Assembly: GCA_020205615.1 (NCBI GenBank)
Contig: CM035163.1
Location: 133,953,575 to 134,017,574 of the forward strand
Reading direction: 5' to 3'
Origin: Panax quinquefolius
Taxonomy: Eukaryota > Streptophyta > Magnoliopsida > Apiales > Araliaceae
DNA length: 64,000 bases
The notes beneath the pieces were generated by a model. It was not told where the DNA came from. It searched no databases and saw only the letters and a list, made by a program, of their open reading frames with translations. Made by a program: the position numbers and the translations under genes. Positions 1 through 11,675 of this stretch are shown piece after piece. Each line of letters begins with the position of its first letter. The first letter of the stretch is position 1.

Positions 1-955
1 AATTCATAATGCCCGCATCGAAGTTCTCGAAAGCCGCCTTTGAATGTCACGGCTTCTAATCTTCAATCGGTGATATCCTAACGAAGATCAATCTTTGAAA
101 AGAATTTGCCTCAGAATCGGGTCAAACAGTCATCAATAATACGGCAATGGATACCTATTTTTGATGGTGACATGATTCAACTCCCGATAATCAATACAAA
201 AAGTCGCATACTCCCATCTTTTCTTCTTCTTCACGAATAGATGTGAGCACCCCAAGGAGAAGTACTAGGACGAATAAAGCCAATGTCTAACAATTCCTCG
301 CATTGGGTCTTTAACTCCTCGAAGTTCAATAGAGCCATTCGATATGGGCTTTGGAAATAGGTTTTGTACTGTGTTCAAGGTCGATACAAAATTCAATTTC
401 ACGCCTGGGGTAGGCGGGAAGTTCTTCTGGAATACGTCAGAAATTTATTAACAATAGAAATATCGCTCAAAACCGACGTATTTTTGTTTAAATCGTGATA
501 CGAGCTAAGAAAGCTCGACATCCATTTTTCAATAAACGAATAGCTTTATGGCTTGAGATGACCGTGATTGATTTTAATGGTTTGGTCGTTTGAATTTGCA
601 TAATAGGTTGATTAGGAATACGAAAGCTAACAACCTTTAAAACAATCAATTTTTGCATGATAAGTAGTTAACCAATCAATCCCTTAGAATCACGCCAAAT
701 GCAAGTATTTTTAATGAAATAAGATCGACAGTAATGTGAGGGTACCGATTTGAACCAAACAAGACTTATAAACAAAGGGATGTAATGAAGGTTTCTCCCA
801 ACTGAGTTTCCACAGATAAGTCAAAGTCTAATTTCTCCTGAGTCAAATTTAATCGATGAGCGCAAGTAGAGAAATAAAAGAATGGGTAGAACCGTAGATC
901 AAATAAAGTGTGTAGACTTCATTAGAGTTTATGATAAGCTTACCCCGTGATGACC
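1..955 (-). pseudogene. gypsy protease and N-terminal reverse transcriptase remnant
   Basis: Positions 1-345 correspond to the N-terminal reverse transcriptase, homologous to 31000-31332 and 49545-49880. About 540-950 corresponds to the aspartic protease region. No reading frame stays open; frames change every few tens of bases. The identity rests on alignment to the better preserved copies, where the protease DTG motif and the start of reverse transcriptase are readable. It cannot encode a working protein as written. Confidence 0.75.
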
Positions 956-2150
956 TCATTCGGGTTCCTTTGCTCTCCGGAGGTCACAACAAACGCCTCC
1001 CTCAGACCACCGGGTTTCGACTTTTCCGACTACCGGTGCCTCCATCCTAGTTGAATTTGTCTTCTGAACGCGACAAAATCGAGCTAAGTGACCTTCTCTT
1101 CCACAATTATAACACGCTTTGACTCGCACATGTACGATTGATCGATGTGTCCTCTTCTCCGCATTTGAAGCATACGATAGGTGGTCTTTCTCCTTCCTTA
1201 ACAACGGGTCTTTGGTCGACGCCTTTCCATCATCATTGAATCTCCGCTTTTGAAATGTCCATTCTTATTGTTTTGCCTCGATTACCACCGGGCGTGGTTA
1301 CCATATCCGCCCGCTTGATTCCTCCACGCTTGTTGTCACCGCTCATGACTACTCTCGCCGGTATTATAACTTTCACGTACCGCTTCTTTTTAGTCATATT
1401 GACTCGTTATCGCGCTCCACTAATCGAGCCCTATTTACAACATCCGAATACAAACACGCTTTATGAGAAATAAGATGTCGACGATCTCCGACTTTAAACC
1501 TCTTAAAAACATTCGCGCCATTCTCTCTTCATTATCCACCAAGTGGGGCCGAAACCGTGATAACTCCGCAAATTTTGCCTCGTATCATGACACGGCCATA
1601 TTGTTTTGTTCCAACTTGATAAACTCCACCTCCTTCATGTGGCGAATACTTTCGTGAAAGTATTTGTCGTTGAACAACCCTGAACTTCTCCCAAGATATC
1701 TTCAAGATGCAAGAAGTCGAGTACGCTTTTACCGATTCCCACCAAGAATCGCCTCTCCGCAACAACATAAAGGCGTGAAGGGAACCTTTGCTTCTCTGAG
1801 CATCCCAAGACATCAAATATCTTGGTAATCATTTTATCCATGCTTCCGCCAAGTGGTTTTGCTCTCCTTAAACTCCGGTGGTCCCAGCCTCGAATTGTTT
1901 AGCGGTGACCGCCTCGAGAGTTTTCCGTGTTTCCACCTACGTTTTGGATGAGTCGCCTCGCTCATTGTTGCATAAATCGCATAAAGCCTCCGAACATTTG
2001 ATCATTCATCATTTGGTTAGTGTTGTTGTTTGCATGAGGATTGTCGCCTTCCTTCGATGCACATTATCCTCGATTATTGATATGTGGTGAATCAACGATC
2101 GTCAGGCTCCATTGCTATTCTCAACATTCTCGATGTCATTTTCAGATATC
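956..2150 (-). pseudogene. gypsy gag remnant with CCHC zinc knuckle
   Basis: The minus-strand frame at 956-1204 reads a retroviral-type zinc knuckle, CYNCGREGHLARFC (pattern CX2CX4HX4C), typical of nucleic-acid-binding Gag nucleocapsid. To its right lies the gag capsid-like part, homologous to 50301-51600, but shattered into short frames such as 1532-1816. In an intact element Gag would assemble virus-like particles in the cytoplasm. The knuckle is the only well-preserved motif. Confidence 0.75.
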
Positions 2151-2321
2151 GCCACAAAACAAAAGATTAATTGACATTTAACAATTATCTTTATATTCGA
2201 CCGACCAATAAAATAGCACAAAACTTAGGTAGGTCATACTAGCGAAGGTATTCCCCCCTCCCTCCTAGTACTTTTTCTCACATCTTAGCCAGGATCATAT
2301 CCCTTAGCTTTGATACTCAAC

Positions 2322-4801
2322 CGCGACGCCCCCAAAATTAGGTATACATCACCCATCTTGGGTCGCCACTTACATGGTACGTAATTTAAATACAACTTAT
2401 TAACATAACTGCTGTGGTACAATACTTATATAAAAGCGTGAGTTTAAATACAAATATCGCCTACTAGATATTATACAAACTCAAACAAAAAGTCCTCATT
2501 ACAATTATTATCACACTATTTCACGTAATAGTGAGGACTACTAATGCTATCTTCGTGACCATCACTGCTTCCCAGACTCGTCCCAAATTTATATTCTCAT
2601 TTCAAGAGAATAAAGGAAAGAAAGGGTGAGCTCAACTAGCCCAAAGAAGAAATATTACGACTAAGATAATGCAAAATAAATTATCAATAGTCTTCAACAA
2701 TGTTAAACCGATAAAATACAATAGACAACCAGCTTTAATCATAATGAATATGCAATCCATTAAAAGAGTCAAGTAGAAAATAAAATCTACTATCTTTTAT
2801 GATTTTAAAAGGTTTTTCATCATCATTATAAATTTGAGACTCAAATTTTAATAAATAATCCACATCATCGAATCACCCCGCACTACGGCCAAGGATATTC
2901 TTTAGTATCACGATCACAATTATTCCCGCACTACTACGGCCAAGAATAGTTGTGTATTCATTAATGGTCATGATCATGCCAACAATCGGCCCATCAATGC
3001 ACTACTACCATCGAGGATTTTTTTTTTACCACATCATTTGTAACATTACTACCATGATGACACATTAATAATCTCTCGGTCATAATCATACCAAGTCCAT
3101 CCATGCTACAAAGCCACGTATGACTTTAAAAAATATAAAAATGAGGATGATGACAATGATATAAGAATTCAATAAAACAAGTTCAAGAATTATTTTATCC
3201 AGAATTTTTAACGTCCAAATCAATCAACATGATACTTTTTGTAGAGTAAAATTCAAGAATGATCGTAAGAATATTTCCATGAAAAGATATCGGATGAAAC
3301 GCAAATATCAAGGATATTCTACTAATTTCATGGAGTATAAGTCAAAGTTTTAACCAACCGGGTATAATAAAGAATGGAATAACAAAAGAAATCACCACGC
3401 ATGCAGATTGCGATGATAAAGAAGTTATTCCAATGTAATAATAATAAACTAAACAGTCGTGTGAAATTCACAATCGGCTGTGATGTTCCAATGTAATAAT
3501 AAAGATGGAACTGCATCCGGTGTAAAACACACAGTATAGGATATTCCAACAGTAATGATAAAGATTTTAACTGTGTCCTGTAAAAACACATGCATGTGAT
3601 GTTCCAATGTAATAATAATAAAATCTAACCAGTCCTGTAAAACACATGCATGTGATGTTCCAATGTAATAATAATAAAGATTTTAACCAGTCCTGTAAAA
3701 CACATGCATGTGATGTTCCAATGTAATAATAAAGAATGTCACCAAGTATAGGGTGATCACAGATATCAAAGTTATTCCAATGTAATAATAAGCAATGGAA
3801 TAACATAAGGATTTCACCAAGTATAGGTATACCGCGTATACAAAGTTATGTATAGTGGTATGCCACTTTTTTAAAAGTTATTCCAATGTAATAATAGTGA
3901 ATGGAATAATGTAAGTTCTCTTCAAGAAGAAAGAATAACACCCTTTCACCGTAAAAAGAACCTAATATAAAGTAGTGAAGTAAAGTAATACTCTTCTTCT
4001 TTCTATAACTTTCTCTATATAGCTTCTCTCTAATTCTCTCTGAGTTTCAATGAATTCAGAAGAAAATAATGAAGGAATGAGCTTCTATTTATAGGAAAAT
4101 GGAATGCATAAGAATTAATCCATGAACTATCCGTATTGATTTACTTTAATCGACGGCCCATATTTAAAGCAAAATCTTTTAAATAAAATATAATATATTC
4201 TATTTATATAAAAACATTTTACTATGCAAACACTATGCAAAAAACACTATGCAAAACACTATGCATAATAAAATATAATATATTTTATTTATAAAATAAC
4301 TTTAATAAAGTATTCGCTTTATATAAAAAGATGTTTCGCTTTATTACGTTAATAATAATAAATAAAACAAAACGTCATTATCGCTATAATAATTCATATT
4401 ATTAATCGACAATAATGGAATCAAACTAAGTGACTTCTCACATAAGTATCAATAATCAATACCGTGCGCTACTACGCAACCACACGACATCGTATTTTTA
4501 CTACCGAAGTAGTTCAACAAGATCAACCAGAAAACTTCCGCCGTTATTTCAATAAAATATTTTTGTCTTTTTCTCAATCCGACAATAATTTTGCTAGGGT
4601 CCACCAATGATTGAGCCGTTGTACGAATATTCCCTCGCTAAACCTAATATTCCCCACCAATCGAATATAATATAACCACAGATACTTTGCAAAATTTATA
4701 AATATTACCCACAACTATAACATTATATCAAATTATTCCATAATATTCAAAAATAATATTTATAGAAAATTCATCTTTATTTATAAAAACTGGGTCTTAC
4801 A
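2322..4801 (-). repeat. 5' LTR of the first Tekay element
   Basis: Start and end match the LTR termini of the sister elements; the plus-strand start is CGCGACGCC where others have TGTGACGCC, and it ends TTACA. It contains repeated segments around the motif CACTACGGCCAAGGATATTC (2878-3120). It also has an array of units of roughly 55-70 bp beginning TTCCAATGTAATAATAA (about 3424-3910), and AT-rich sequence toward 4801. Length is about 2480 bp. Confidence 0.8.
3424..3910. repeat. Tandem array inside the Tekay LTR
   Basis: Units share a core TTCCAATGTAATAATAA followed by a segment containing AACCAGTCCTGTAAAACACA and ATGCATGTGATG. About eight imperfect copies are present. Homologous arrays of different copy number occur in the other LTRs at about 37195-37540, 53425-53800 and 55420-55640. 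Confidence 0.7.
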
Positions 4802-5046
4802 TTATGACTCCGGACCCTTCATGGTCCCCAAACACAAGACAACAACAACAACCCCAACCATATATGATCAAACAAATTAAAAATGAATGGACAAATGATA
4901 TATAAAAAGATGGGTCAGAAGTTACCTTCTTCTTGTTTGAATAAAGTTTGAGGATGCTAAATCTCAAGTGGCAATAGGAAATGTTGGGACTTGGCGCACT
5001 TTCTCGCCCATCCTTATCCTAGTGAGAGCTCTCTCTTCCCTCTCTC
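4802..5046. other. Intergenic sequence between two retrotransposons
   Basis: This 245 bp spacer continues after the copia element at 9798, since the copia insertion split it. It holds a short CAA-rich stretch. No coding or RNA feature was seen. Confidence 0.6.
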
Positions 5047-5069
5047 TATGTTGTTAGTAACCTTTAAAG

Positions 5070-5070
<1 letters not shown>

Positions 5071-5125
<55 letters not shown>
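5071..5125. repeat. (TA)n microsatellite
   Basis: Uninterrupted TA dinucleotides within the copia LTR. Confidence 0.95.
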
Positions 5126-5128
<3 letters not shown>

Positions 5129-5508
5129 CTTATCTTGTAGAAAATAATTTGTTAAAGCTAGTACTTGGTACTATGTCCTTAAGACAATTATGCCCTCCGT
5201 ATGGTGCTCAGAGTTGATAGCACTTGTATCCCAGGATACAATGACTCCGTATACCTTAGCAGCACTACAAAAGGTATACACAACAAACCAAAAGAAATGC
5301 TCTCACTCTCTCTCAAATTTACTAAGGAAACTAATGAAAACTATATACTAAAATGCTCTATTATACTAGATTACTTGAAAATTGAATGAATCAAATGGCT
5401 GGCCCCTTCTATCTATTTATAAGAGGGTTAGTGACCCTTCGGATGGGTGCCTAGCCCTTTGAAAGGGCATGAGATGCCACTGAAAAGGCATATATGGCAT
5501 CCATTGGT

Positions 5509-5767
5509 CAAAACGACGTAGTTTTGATCATATATACGATATAAAGCGTCCATTCGGACATATAAAACGCATTTAGTTTCAAAGATAATGTAACCAAAAC
5601 TACGTAGTTTTAGTTTAGTAGAAAAGGCACGACCAAAACGACGTAGTTTTGGGCCGCCCGTTCAAACTTACATATACCGCTTCCTCAAAACGACACAGTT
5701 TTGATTATACCGCTTCTCAAAACGACACAGTTTTAATAAATACCGGTCTTCAAAACTGTGTTTTGAT
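5509..5767. repeat. Six imperfect palindromes in the copia LTR
   Basis: Near-palindromes built on AAAACGACGTAGTTTT or AAAACGACACAGTTTT occur at about 5509, 5593, 5632, 5694, 5716 and 5750. Three have a central ACGT core of the kind bound by plant bZIP factors. In minus-strand orientation they sit in the LTR, where promoter-enhancer elements are expected. Confidence 0.75.
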
Positions 5768-6803
5768 AAAAGAATTAAATAAATAAAATTTAAATAAATT
5801 TTAATTAAAAAATTTAAATAAATTGTCTAAAAATTATATATGAGACCTGACTCTACGTGCCTCGTGTCACGAGCTTGAGCGAGTAGCCGGAGGTAGGCCG
5901 ACCGACCTGACGGACGGCATGCACAAGCATGCGTGTGAGGTAGGTTCGAACCTAGCCTCAGCTAGGTCATCTCCTTCCATTAAAGTGGGGTGCCCTCGGG
6001 GCCCAAACCCAAGAGCACTTTCCTCAGATATAAACATATAAAATATTTAATCCCTAACCTATGTGGGACTTGGTTTTTCCCACATGTATTTATTATCTTT
6101 TATCATGATCTTTGGGAGTTAATATCTCATTCATTACTCCATGAATTTGAGCTTCCAAATACTTAATTTGATCTACTCATGGAGTAGAACACATTAATAT
6201 ATGGAATCATTAAAAATAATTAATGACATCCATATTAATTTAGGCTCAAATTCCAACAATCCCCACATGAATGATATTGACTGCCAGCCTTATGCAAATG
6301 TTATGCAGACTCTCACATACAGAATTAATCTGTATCGAGAGAGATAGCTTTTGACTTTGAACCTTCCTCAGGAAAAACTATCGGGTTTCTTGTTTGTCCG
6401 GAACGTGATGTCTTGAATCGTATCAATCGTTTGTGTAAATTGAGACAATAGTAATTCACACAGAATCTTTCTAGACATTATTTAGTTCTCATGATTTTGT
6501 TCATTTTGGCCCCGAACAATCCCGGATTTATGAGTGCTTTAGAGAAGTATAGCCTTATCCTTCTCATAGAATCGCCCATTCACACTCACATGGTGATTCT
6601 TAATAAGAGTATCCTGCCATACTCCACATGTTTATCAAGATTTAAGAATCATTAAAAGCATAGCTTATCCTGTAATTGCTGCAGGTATCACTATCTCGTA
6701 TCATAGGAATGAGCAGAAGAAATTAATTTCTTTATAGTGATTTGGTTGAATCATTCACAATTTAGTTGTCCCTTTGAACCTAGATCTTGGGATCTTCAGT
6801 CAA

Positions 6804-6988
6804 CTAGGTTGGGTTTCCATCATGACGATCCTTGTTTATAGGCTTTAAATCCATTCCCCTCAAAGTTATTTTTACTTGCTCTCTAGTCAAACCTTTAGTC
6901 AACGGATCCGCTATATTTTCTTTCGACTTTATGTACTCAATAGACATATTGCCGTTAGAGAGCAATTGTTTTATGTTATTGTGTCTAT

Positions 6989-7019
<31 letters not shown>

Positions 7020-7196
7020 GTGACTCTGTGCCCTTCCAATTGCTGATTGACTATCACAATGGATACAAAGAGGTGGCACAGGTTTAGGCCACATAGGAAT
7101 ATCTTCTAAAAAGTTACGGCTTTCATTCAAATTTTCTCCAAATTTCTTTTCCAATGCAATAAACTCGCATTCCATCGCGTTGATCGAGTAATGCAT
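6804..7196 (-). pseudogene. copia RNase H, C-terminal Pol
   Basis: The frame contains ECEFIALE, then HCDSQSAIGRAQ and the typical tail RHIRHRHNNIKQLL ... ENIADPLTKGL, which marks the RNase H end of copia Pol. RNase H removes template RNA during reverse transcription. It is separated by a frame break from the reverse transcriptase at 7214, so the polyprotein is not continuous. Confidence 0.8.
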
Positions 7197-7213
7197 GTTT
7201 GTTTAGAAGATTT

Positions 7214-8273
7214 TCATGATACTGCTCCTCCTAGTGTAAACACAAAACCACTTGTGGATTTGGAGTCTTTTGTATCCGATATCCAATTCGCATCACAATT
7301 TCCTTCAAGTACTGCTGGATATCTTGAGTAGTGCAATTCAAAATTTTGAGTGTATTTTAAATACCTTAAAACTCTTATAATCGCTTTCCAGTGATCTTGT
7401 CCTGGATTGCTTGTAAATCTACTCAATTTATTGACAGCTTGAGCTATGTCAGGACGTGTACAATTCATTAAGTACATAAGGCTTCCAATTATTTGTGCAT
7501 ACTCAGGTTGTGATATGCTCTCTCCTTTATTTTTAGACAAGTGTAGATTTATATCTACCGGTGTTCCCACTACAATCATATTGATTGAATTTCCTGAGTA
7601 TTTTCTCAATATAGTGGGATTGTGATAACACTAATCCATTCGATGTTTTAGAAATTTTAATTCCTAATATTACATCGGCAACACCCATGTCTTTCATGTC
7701 AAACATATTATTTAACATTCTTTTAGTAGCTTTAATGATTTCATTTTTACTACCCATAATGAGCATATAATCTACATACAGACAAATAATAACACTCATT
7801 CTTAGTGTCTTTGACATACACACATTTGTCACACTCATTTATTTTGAAACTATTTGATAACATTGCATTATCAAATTTTTCATGCCATTGTTTAGGTGTT
7901 TGTTTTAATCCATAAAGAGATTTTACAAGTAATACAAACTTTCTTTTTCTTGTCTCCGAACAATAAATCCTTCCGGTTGTTCCATGTAGATTTCTTCTTC
8001 TAAATCTCCATTCAAGAAAGCTGTTTTTACATCCATTTGATGTATTTCTAAATTATATATAGCTGCAATGGCTATTAACATCCTAATTGAGGATATTCTT
8101 GTCACAGGAGAATAAGTATCAAAATAATCTAAACCCTCTTTTTGCTTGTATCCTTTGATTACAAGTCTTGCTTTATATTTGTCTATAGATCTACCTGCTT
8201 TCATTTTCTTCTTGAATATCCACTTATATCCAAGAGGTTTAGAGCCTGGTGGGAGATCTACTAATTCCCACAT
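7214..8273 (-). pseudogene. copia reverse transcriptase with altered YVDD box
   Basis: Three overlapping frames (7214-7609, 7533-7838, 7923-8273) together cover the copia reverse transcriptase. It begins with WELVDLPPGSKPLGYKWIFK, followed by KTAFLNGDLEEEIYMEQPEG and a tail [17 protein letters not shown]. The catalytic box reads CLYVDYMLIMG instead of YVDD, so the second catalytic aspartate is a tyrosine. Frame breaks near 7600 and 7850-7920 also prevent translation. Confidence 0.85.
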
Positions 8274-8318
8274 ATGATTATGAAAAATGGATTCTACTTC
8301 ACTATTTATAGCCTCTTT

Positions 8319-9590
8319 CTAATATGGAGTTTCAGGACTCGATATTGCTTCTTTATAGGTTTGAGGCTCATTTTCTAATAAATAGGTTAGAAAATCCGGA
8401 CCAAAAGATTTTGATGTTCTAGCACGTTTACTACGTCTAGCTTCATCAATATCTTCTAAACCATGATTACTGTCATTAACAGCATCATAAGTTCTTTTAT
8501 TTGAACTTGTTCCTTGTTCGTTAGAACTTGGCTCTTGTTCCTTTTTATTAGTAAATACTGTTTCAAAGAATTCAACATCTTTTGATTCAATAATCATATT
8601 TTCATTTATTACCTTTATTTTTGATTTATTAACCAAAAATCTATAAGCACTGCTATTATTAGCATAACCTATGAATATACAATCTATTGTTTTTAGTCCT
8701 ATTTTCACCTTTTTGGGTGGAGGAACCATTATTTTTGCTAAACACCCCCACACTTTTAAGTGTTTATAAGACGGCTTACGTCCTTTCCATAATTCATAGG
8801 GTGTAACATTAGACTTCTTTTGAGGTATTCGGTTGAGAATATAATTTGCTAAAAGAATTGCTTCCCCCCACAAATTCTGAGGTAGCCCAGAACTTAATAA
8901 CAATGCATTCATCATTTCTTTTATAGTTCTATTCTTTCTTTCTGCAACACCATTTTATTGTGGTGAATAAGGTGCAGTTGTTTGGTGTATTATACCATGT
9001 TGTGAACAAATTTCAACAAATGGAAATTCATATTCCCCACCTCTATCACTTCTATCTTGATCTTTTTGTCAAGTTGATTCTCAACCTCATTTTTTTGTAA
9101 TGTTTAAACATTTCCAAAGCCTCATCTTTACTTCTCAATAAGTAAACATAACAATATCTTGTACAATCATCTATAAAAGTGATAAAGTATTTCTTACCTC
9201 CTCTTGTCTGTATATACTTTAAATCACAAATATCAGTATGTATTAATTCAAGAGGTTCTGTACTTCTTTCAATTGATTTAAAAGAAGATTTTCTGAGGTT
9301 TGCTTCAACGCAAATTTCACATTTATGATTAGAGTTAATCTCACATTTTGGCAAACATTCCATATTAATTAATCTACGTATAGTATTATAATTAACATGT
9401 TCTAATCTACCATGACATAAATTAGATGACTCAATCATATAAGCAGAAGATGTAATTTTATTAATATTGGAAGGTACAATAGTCATTACATTCATTTTGA
9501 AGAGCCCATTGCTCATATAACCCTTCCCCACATACATTCCATTTTTAGTTAATACAAATTTGTCTGATACAAAGACTAATTTAATTCCTA
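8319..9590 (-). pseudogene. copia pre-integrase and integrase
   Basis: The right part (9052-9537) has the GAG-pre-integrase and the HHCC zinc region (CHGRLEHVNYNTIRRL ... CEICVEANLRK), then the integrase core start HTDICDLKY ... FIDDCTRYCYVYLL. The left part (8319-8915) has the core C-terminus (WGEAILLANYILNRIPQKK) and the variable linker. Between them, near 8955, an in-frame stop falls inside the conserved QNGVAER stretch. The DDE enzyme would join cDNA to chromosomal DNA; here it is broken. Confidence 0.85.
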
Positions 9591-9792
9591 ACCTATGTGG
9601 GGTTTGGTTTTTCCCACATGTAATTATTATCTTTTATCATGATCTTTGGGAGTTAATATCTCATTCATTACTCCATGAATTTGAGCTTCCAAATACTTAA
9701 TTTAATCTACTCATGGAGTAGAACACATTAATATATGGAATCATTAAAAATAATTAATGACACCCATATTAATTTAGGCTCAAATTCTAACA
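9571..9792 (-). repeat. Truncated 5' LTR of the copia element
   Basis: It matches 6037-6258 nearly base for base and ends AACA before the duplication TATGT. Its left edge is fused directly to pol sequence, marking an internal deletion. Confidence 0.85.
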
Positions 9793-9843
9793 TATGTCAC
9801 TATAGTTTGAGACTTAAATGTTTTGCAATGGCTAACTATGTTT

Positions 9844-9880
9844 TGGGTGGGGTGGGGTGGGGTGGGGTGGGGGGAGGGCT
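9844..9880. repeat. G-rich GGGGT tandem repeat
   Basis: Five or six GGGGT units followed by GGGGGGAGGG on the plus strand. At least four runs of three or more G make an intramolecular G-quadruplex possible. Confidence 0.85.
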
Positions 9881-11530
9881 AGTCCTATATGGCTGAGCTC
9901 CCTCCCCCTGCAGTCAGCCCCTTGGATCCTAAATGACCCCTAGCAGCCCCCCTAGCTATACATAGCAGCCAACCCACAGGCCTAGAACAGTCTAATCCTT
10001 GCCCCTTGTTTTAACAGCTATACATCCTAGCTCTCCAACTGGATTTGCAACCAACTATTAATGCTAACTTAACTAACTAACTCAGCTCTCTTTCTCTCCT
10101 ATTTGGGCTGTCGGATTGAGCCAGGGAAGGAGGCTGGGGTTTATCAGTTACTTGGGCCTTATGCCACAATTTGGGCTTGCAAGAGTACATTGAACAAATG
10201 GGATTAATTTGTTTGGGGTTTGCAAGCATACATGGGCTGCTAAGTTAATAGACATGGACTAGAAATTTCACATGTGGTTTACAAATTAAAATGTAACATA
10301 TTAACTTAGTTCCAAAAATATTATGCAACCTAGCCTTACTTTTAATGAGTTGATAACATACAATGCATCGAGTTCATCACATAACCTTCTAGGTCAATAA
10401 TCGCGTTTCTTAATTCACATCATTTAAATCAATGTCACATGTATTTTAATTAAGTTAAATAATTAAATCCCATATAAAAATAATCAATGAAATTAATTAG
10501 CCACCAATTAATCATTTCATTGTAAACGTAGACTCATTGCAGAAAATTCTTCAATTTAAGCCATGTTGGCTTTTCCTTTTCATTCTCATCTTACATATAG
10601 AATTAAATTAATGTATATTCTATTTACCTCACCACAAAATGATTAAAATGAGTTGATCAAATAACTAACAAATCAAAAAAAATTAAAAATTATACACATA
10701 ATTTTCATTAAATTTAAATAAAACATTGCATAGGTTTCTCCGTGTCATTACAACTACTACTCAAGTTGTTCTTTCTTTGCATGTTCTGGCAGTTCACTAT
10801 TTCTTGTGCTTCCTCCTGTCATGTGTGTCTTGTTTCTTTATAAATTGATTAATTTACATTATTGATAATGATTATCCCTTTATTTACTGTGTTGTTTGAG
10901 TTCTATTTGTTTGCAGTTAATAACATATGTCAGTATATATTTTTTTCAGTTTTGTTTATCATAGCTTTTGATGTATTTGGACATTGTCTTATCAATTTAT
11001 CATATATACTCCTTTTGGCCCAAATTGTGAGTTCAACTTTCCTGTTTGGGATACCTGAAAATGAGAGTCCACTTTCAAAGTTAATCTATCAAATATCATC
11101 ACTTCATTTAATTAAGTTTTAATCTTGACCACTGATTTCGTTAATCAAATTTATCTAAAAACTTTGACTTAAGTTGACTCTTATTTATGGACGGATAAGT
11201 ATATAGGAGGTTCTTACAATTTTTTAGAACAAGGTAACTGTAATTTTGCTTCTGCTAGATTTCCATCTCAAGCATGTAGCTCAATCCTACTTGAAACATT
11301 ACAGCACTTAATGAGGTTGTTTGGGTTGAGACAGATGGAAACATTAGCTTGACAAAACAACAAAAACTATTTTGTGGACATGTGAAAAAACTCATTTGAA
11401 GTTGTAGGCTTAGTAAAAAAATATTAAATAAAACCCTTATTGTAAATGTTGTAGTAGTATTATCTATGGTGTTTGGTCTTGGTAAAGGAATTTTGTGTTA
11501 ATTTTTTAAAAGATATTATAACCTTTTTTT
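9881..11530. other. Low-information intergenic sequence
   Basis: This is about 1.6 kb of AT-rich sequence without a convincing reading frame, promoter or repeat. An 86-codon hydrophobic frame at 10862-11122 has no recognisable family and strongly AT-driven composition. Upstream exons of the zinc-finger gene at 11676 could be hidden here, but none could be identified. Confidence 0.5.
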
Positions 11531-11675
11531 AGGACACTTGGAAAACATGTGCGACATGTAATGTGGAGGCTTTTCTAATTTGGACAGACCTCAAAGTGCC
11601 ATATTTTTTTTTCTTCATCTGGCAGACTAACCTTGAAATTCTTTCAAGTGACTCTAGTTATGATTTATTGTGCAG

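Larger units (their letters stand above)
1..4801 (-). mobile_element. Ty3/gypsy (Tekay-type) LTR retrotransposon, 5' half, degenerate
   Basis: The element runs right to left. Its 5' LTR is at 2322-4801, then gag, protease and the start of reverse transcriptase, which is cut by the window edge. It aligns by eye along its length with the two other copies here (28292-35774 and 36172-56539). The primer-binding site at about 2308-2321 is a degraded match to the initiator-Met tRNA complement seen intact in the second copy. The coding part is broken by many stops and small indels. Numerous CTG and CAG sites of the sister copies appear here as CTCG, TCG or TGT. The flank after the LTR begins at 4802; the other end lies outside the window, so a target duplication cannot be tested. 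Confidence 0.85.
5052..6258 (-). repeat. 3' LTR of the copia element
   Basis: This 1207 bp LTR starts TGTTAG and ends CCAACA on the plus strand. A polypurine tract lies just inside (minus strand, ending GTGGGGAT, about 6259-6270). It contains a (TA)n tract at about 5071-5125 and a cluster of imperfect palindromes at 5509-5767. Its last 222 bp match the truncated LTR at 9571-9792. Confidence 0.85.
5052..9792 (-). mobile_element. Ty1/copia LTR retrotransposon, internally deleted
   Basis: The element is bounded by TGTT at 5052 and AACA at 9792 and flanked by the 5 bp duplication TATGT (5047-5051 and 9793-9797), a clean integration signature. The order on the minus strand is LTR fragment, integrase, reverse transcriptase, RNase H, LTR, which is copia order (integrase before reverse transcriptase). 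At the right end only 222 bp of LTR remain (9571-9792), joined directly to the pre-integrase region. The rest of the 5' LTR, primer-binding site, gag and protease have been deleted. It is therefore non-functional. Confidence 0.9.

Noticed and set aside
3424..3910. Regularly spaced LTR repeats considered as a CRISPR-like array
   Set aside because: The units are imperfect tandem repeats inside a plant LTR with no unique spacers, and the window is eukaryotic.
4800..5046. Possible minus-strand exon next to a GTAACTTC donor-like site
   Set aside because: No frame is open across it and no protein resemblance was seen.
10862..11122. 86-codon hydrophobic frame resembling a membrane protein
   Set aside because: It is explained by AT-rich composition, has no family resemblance, and has no splice or promoter context.
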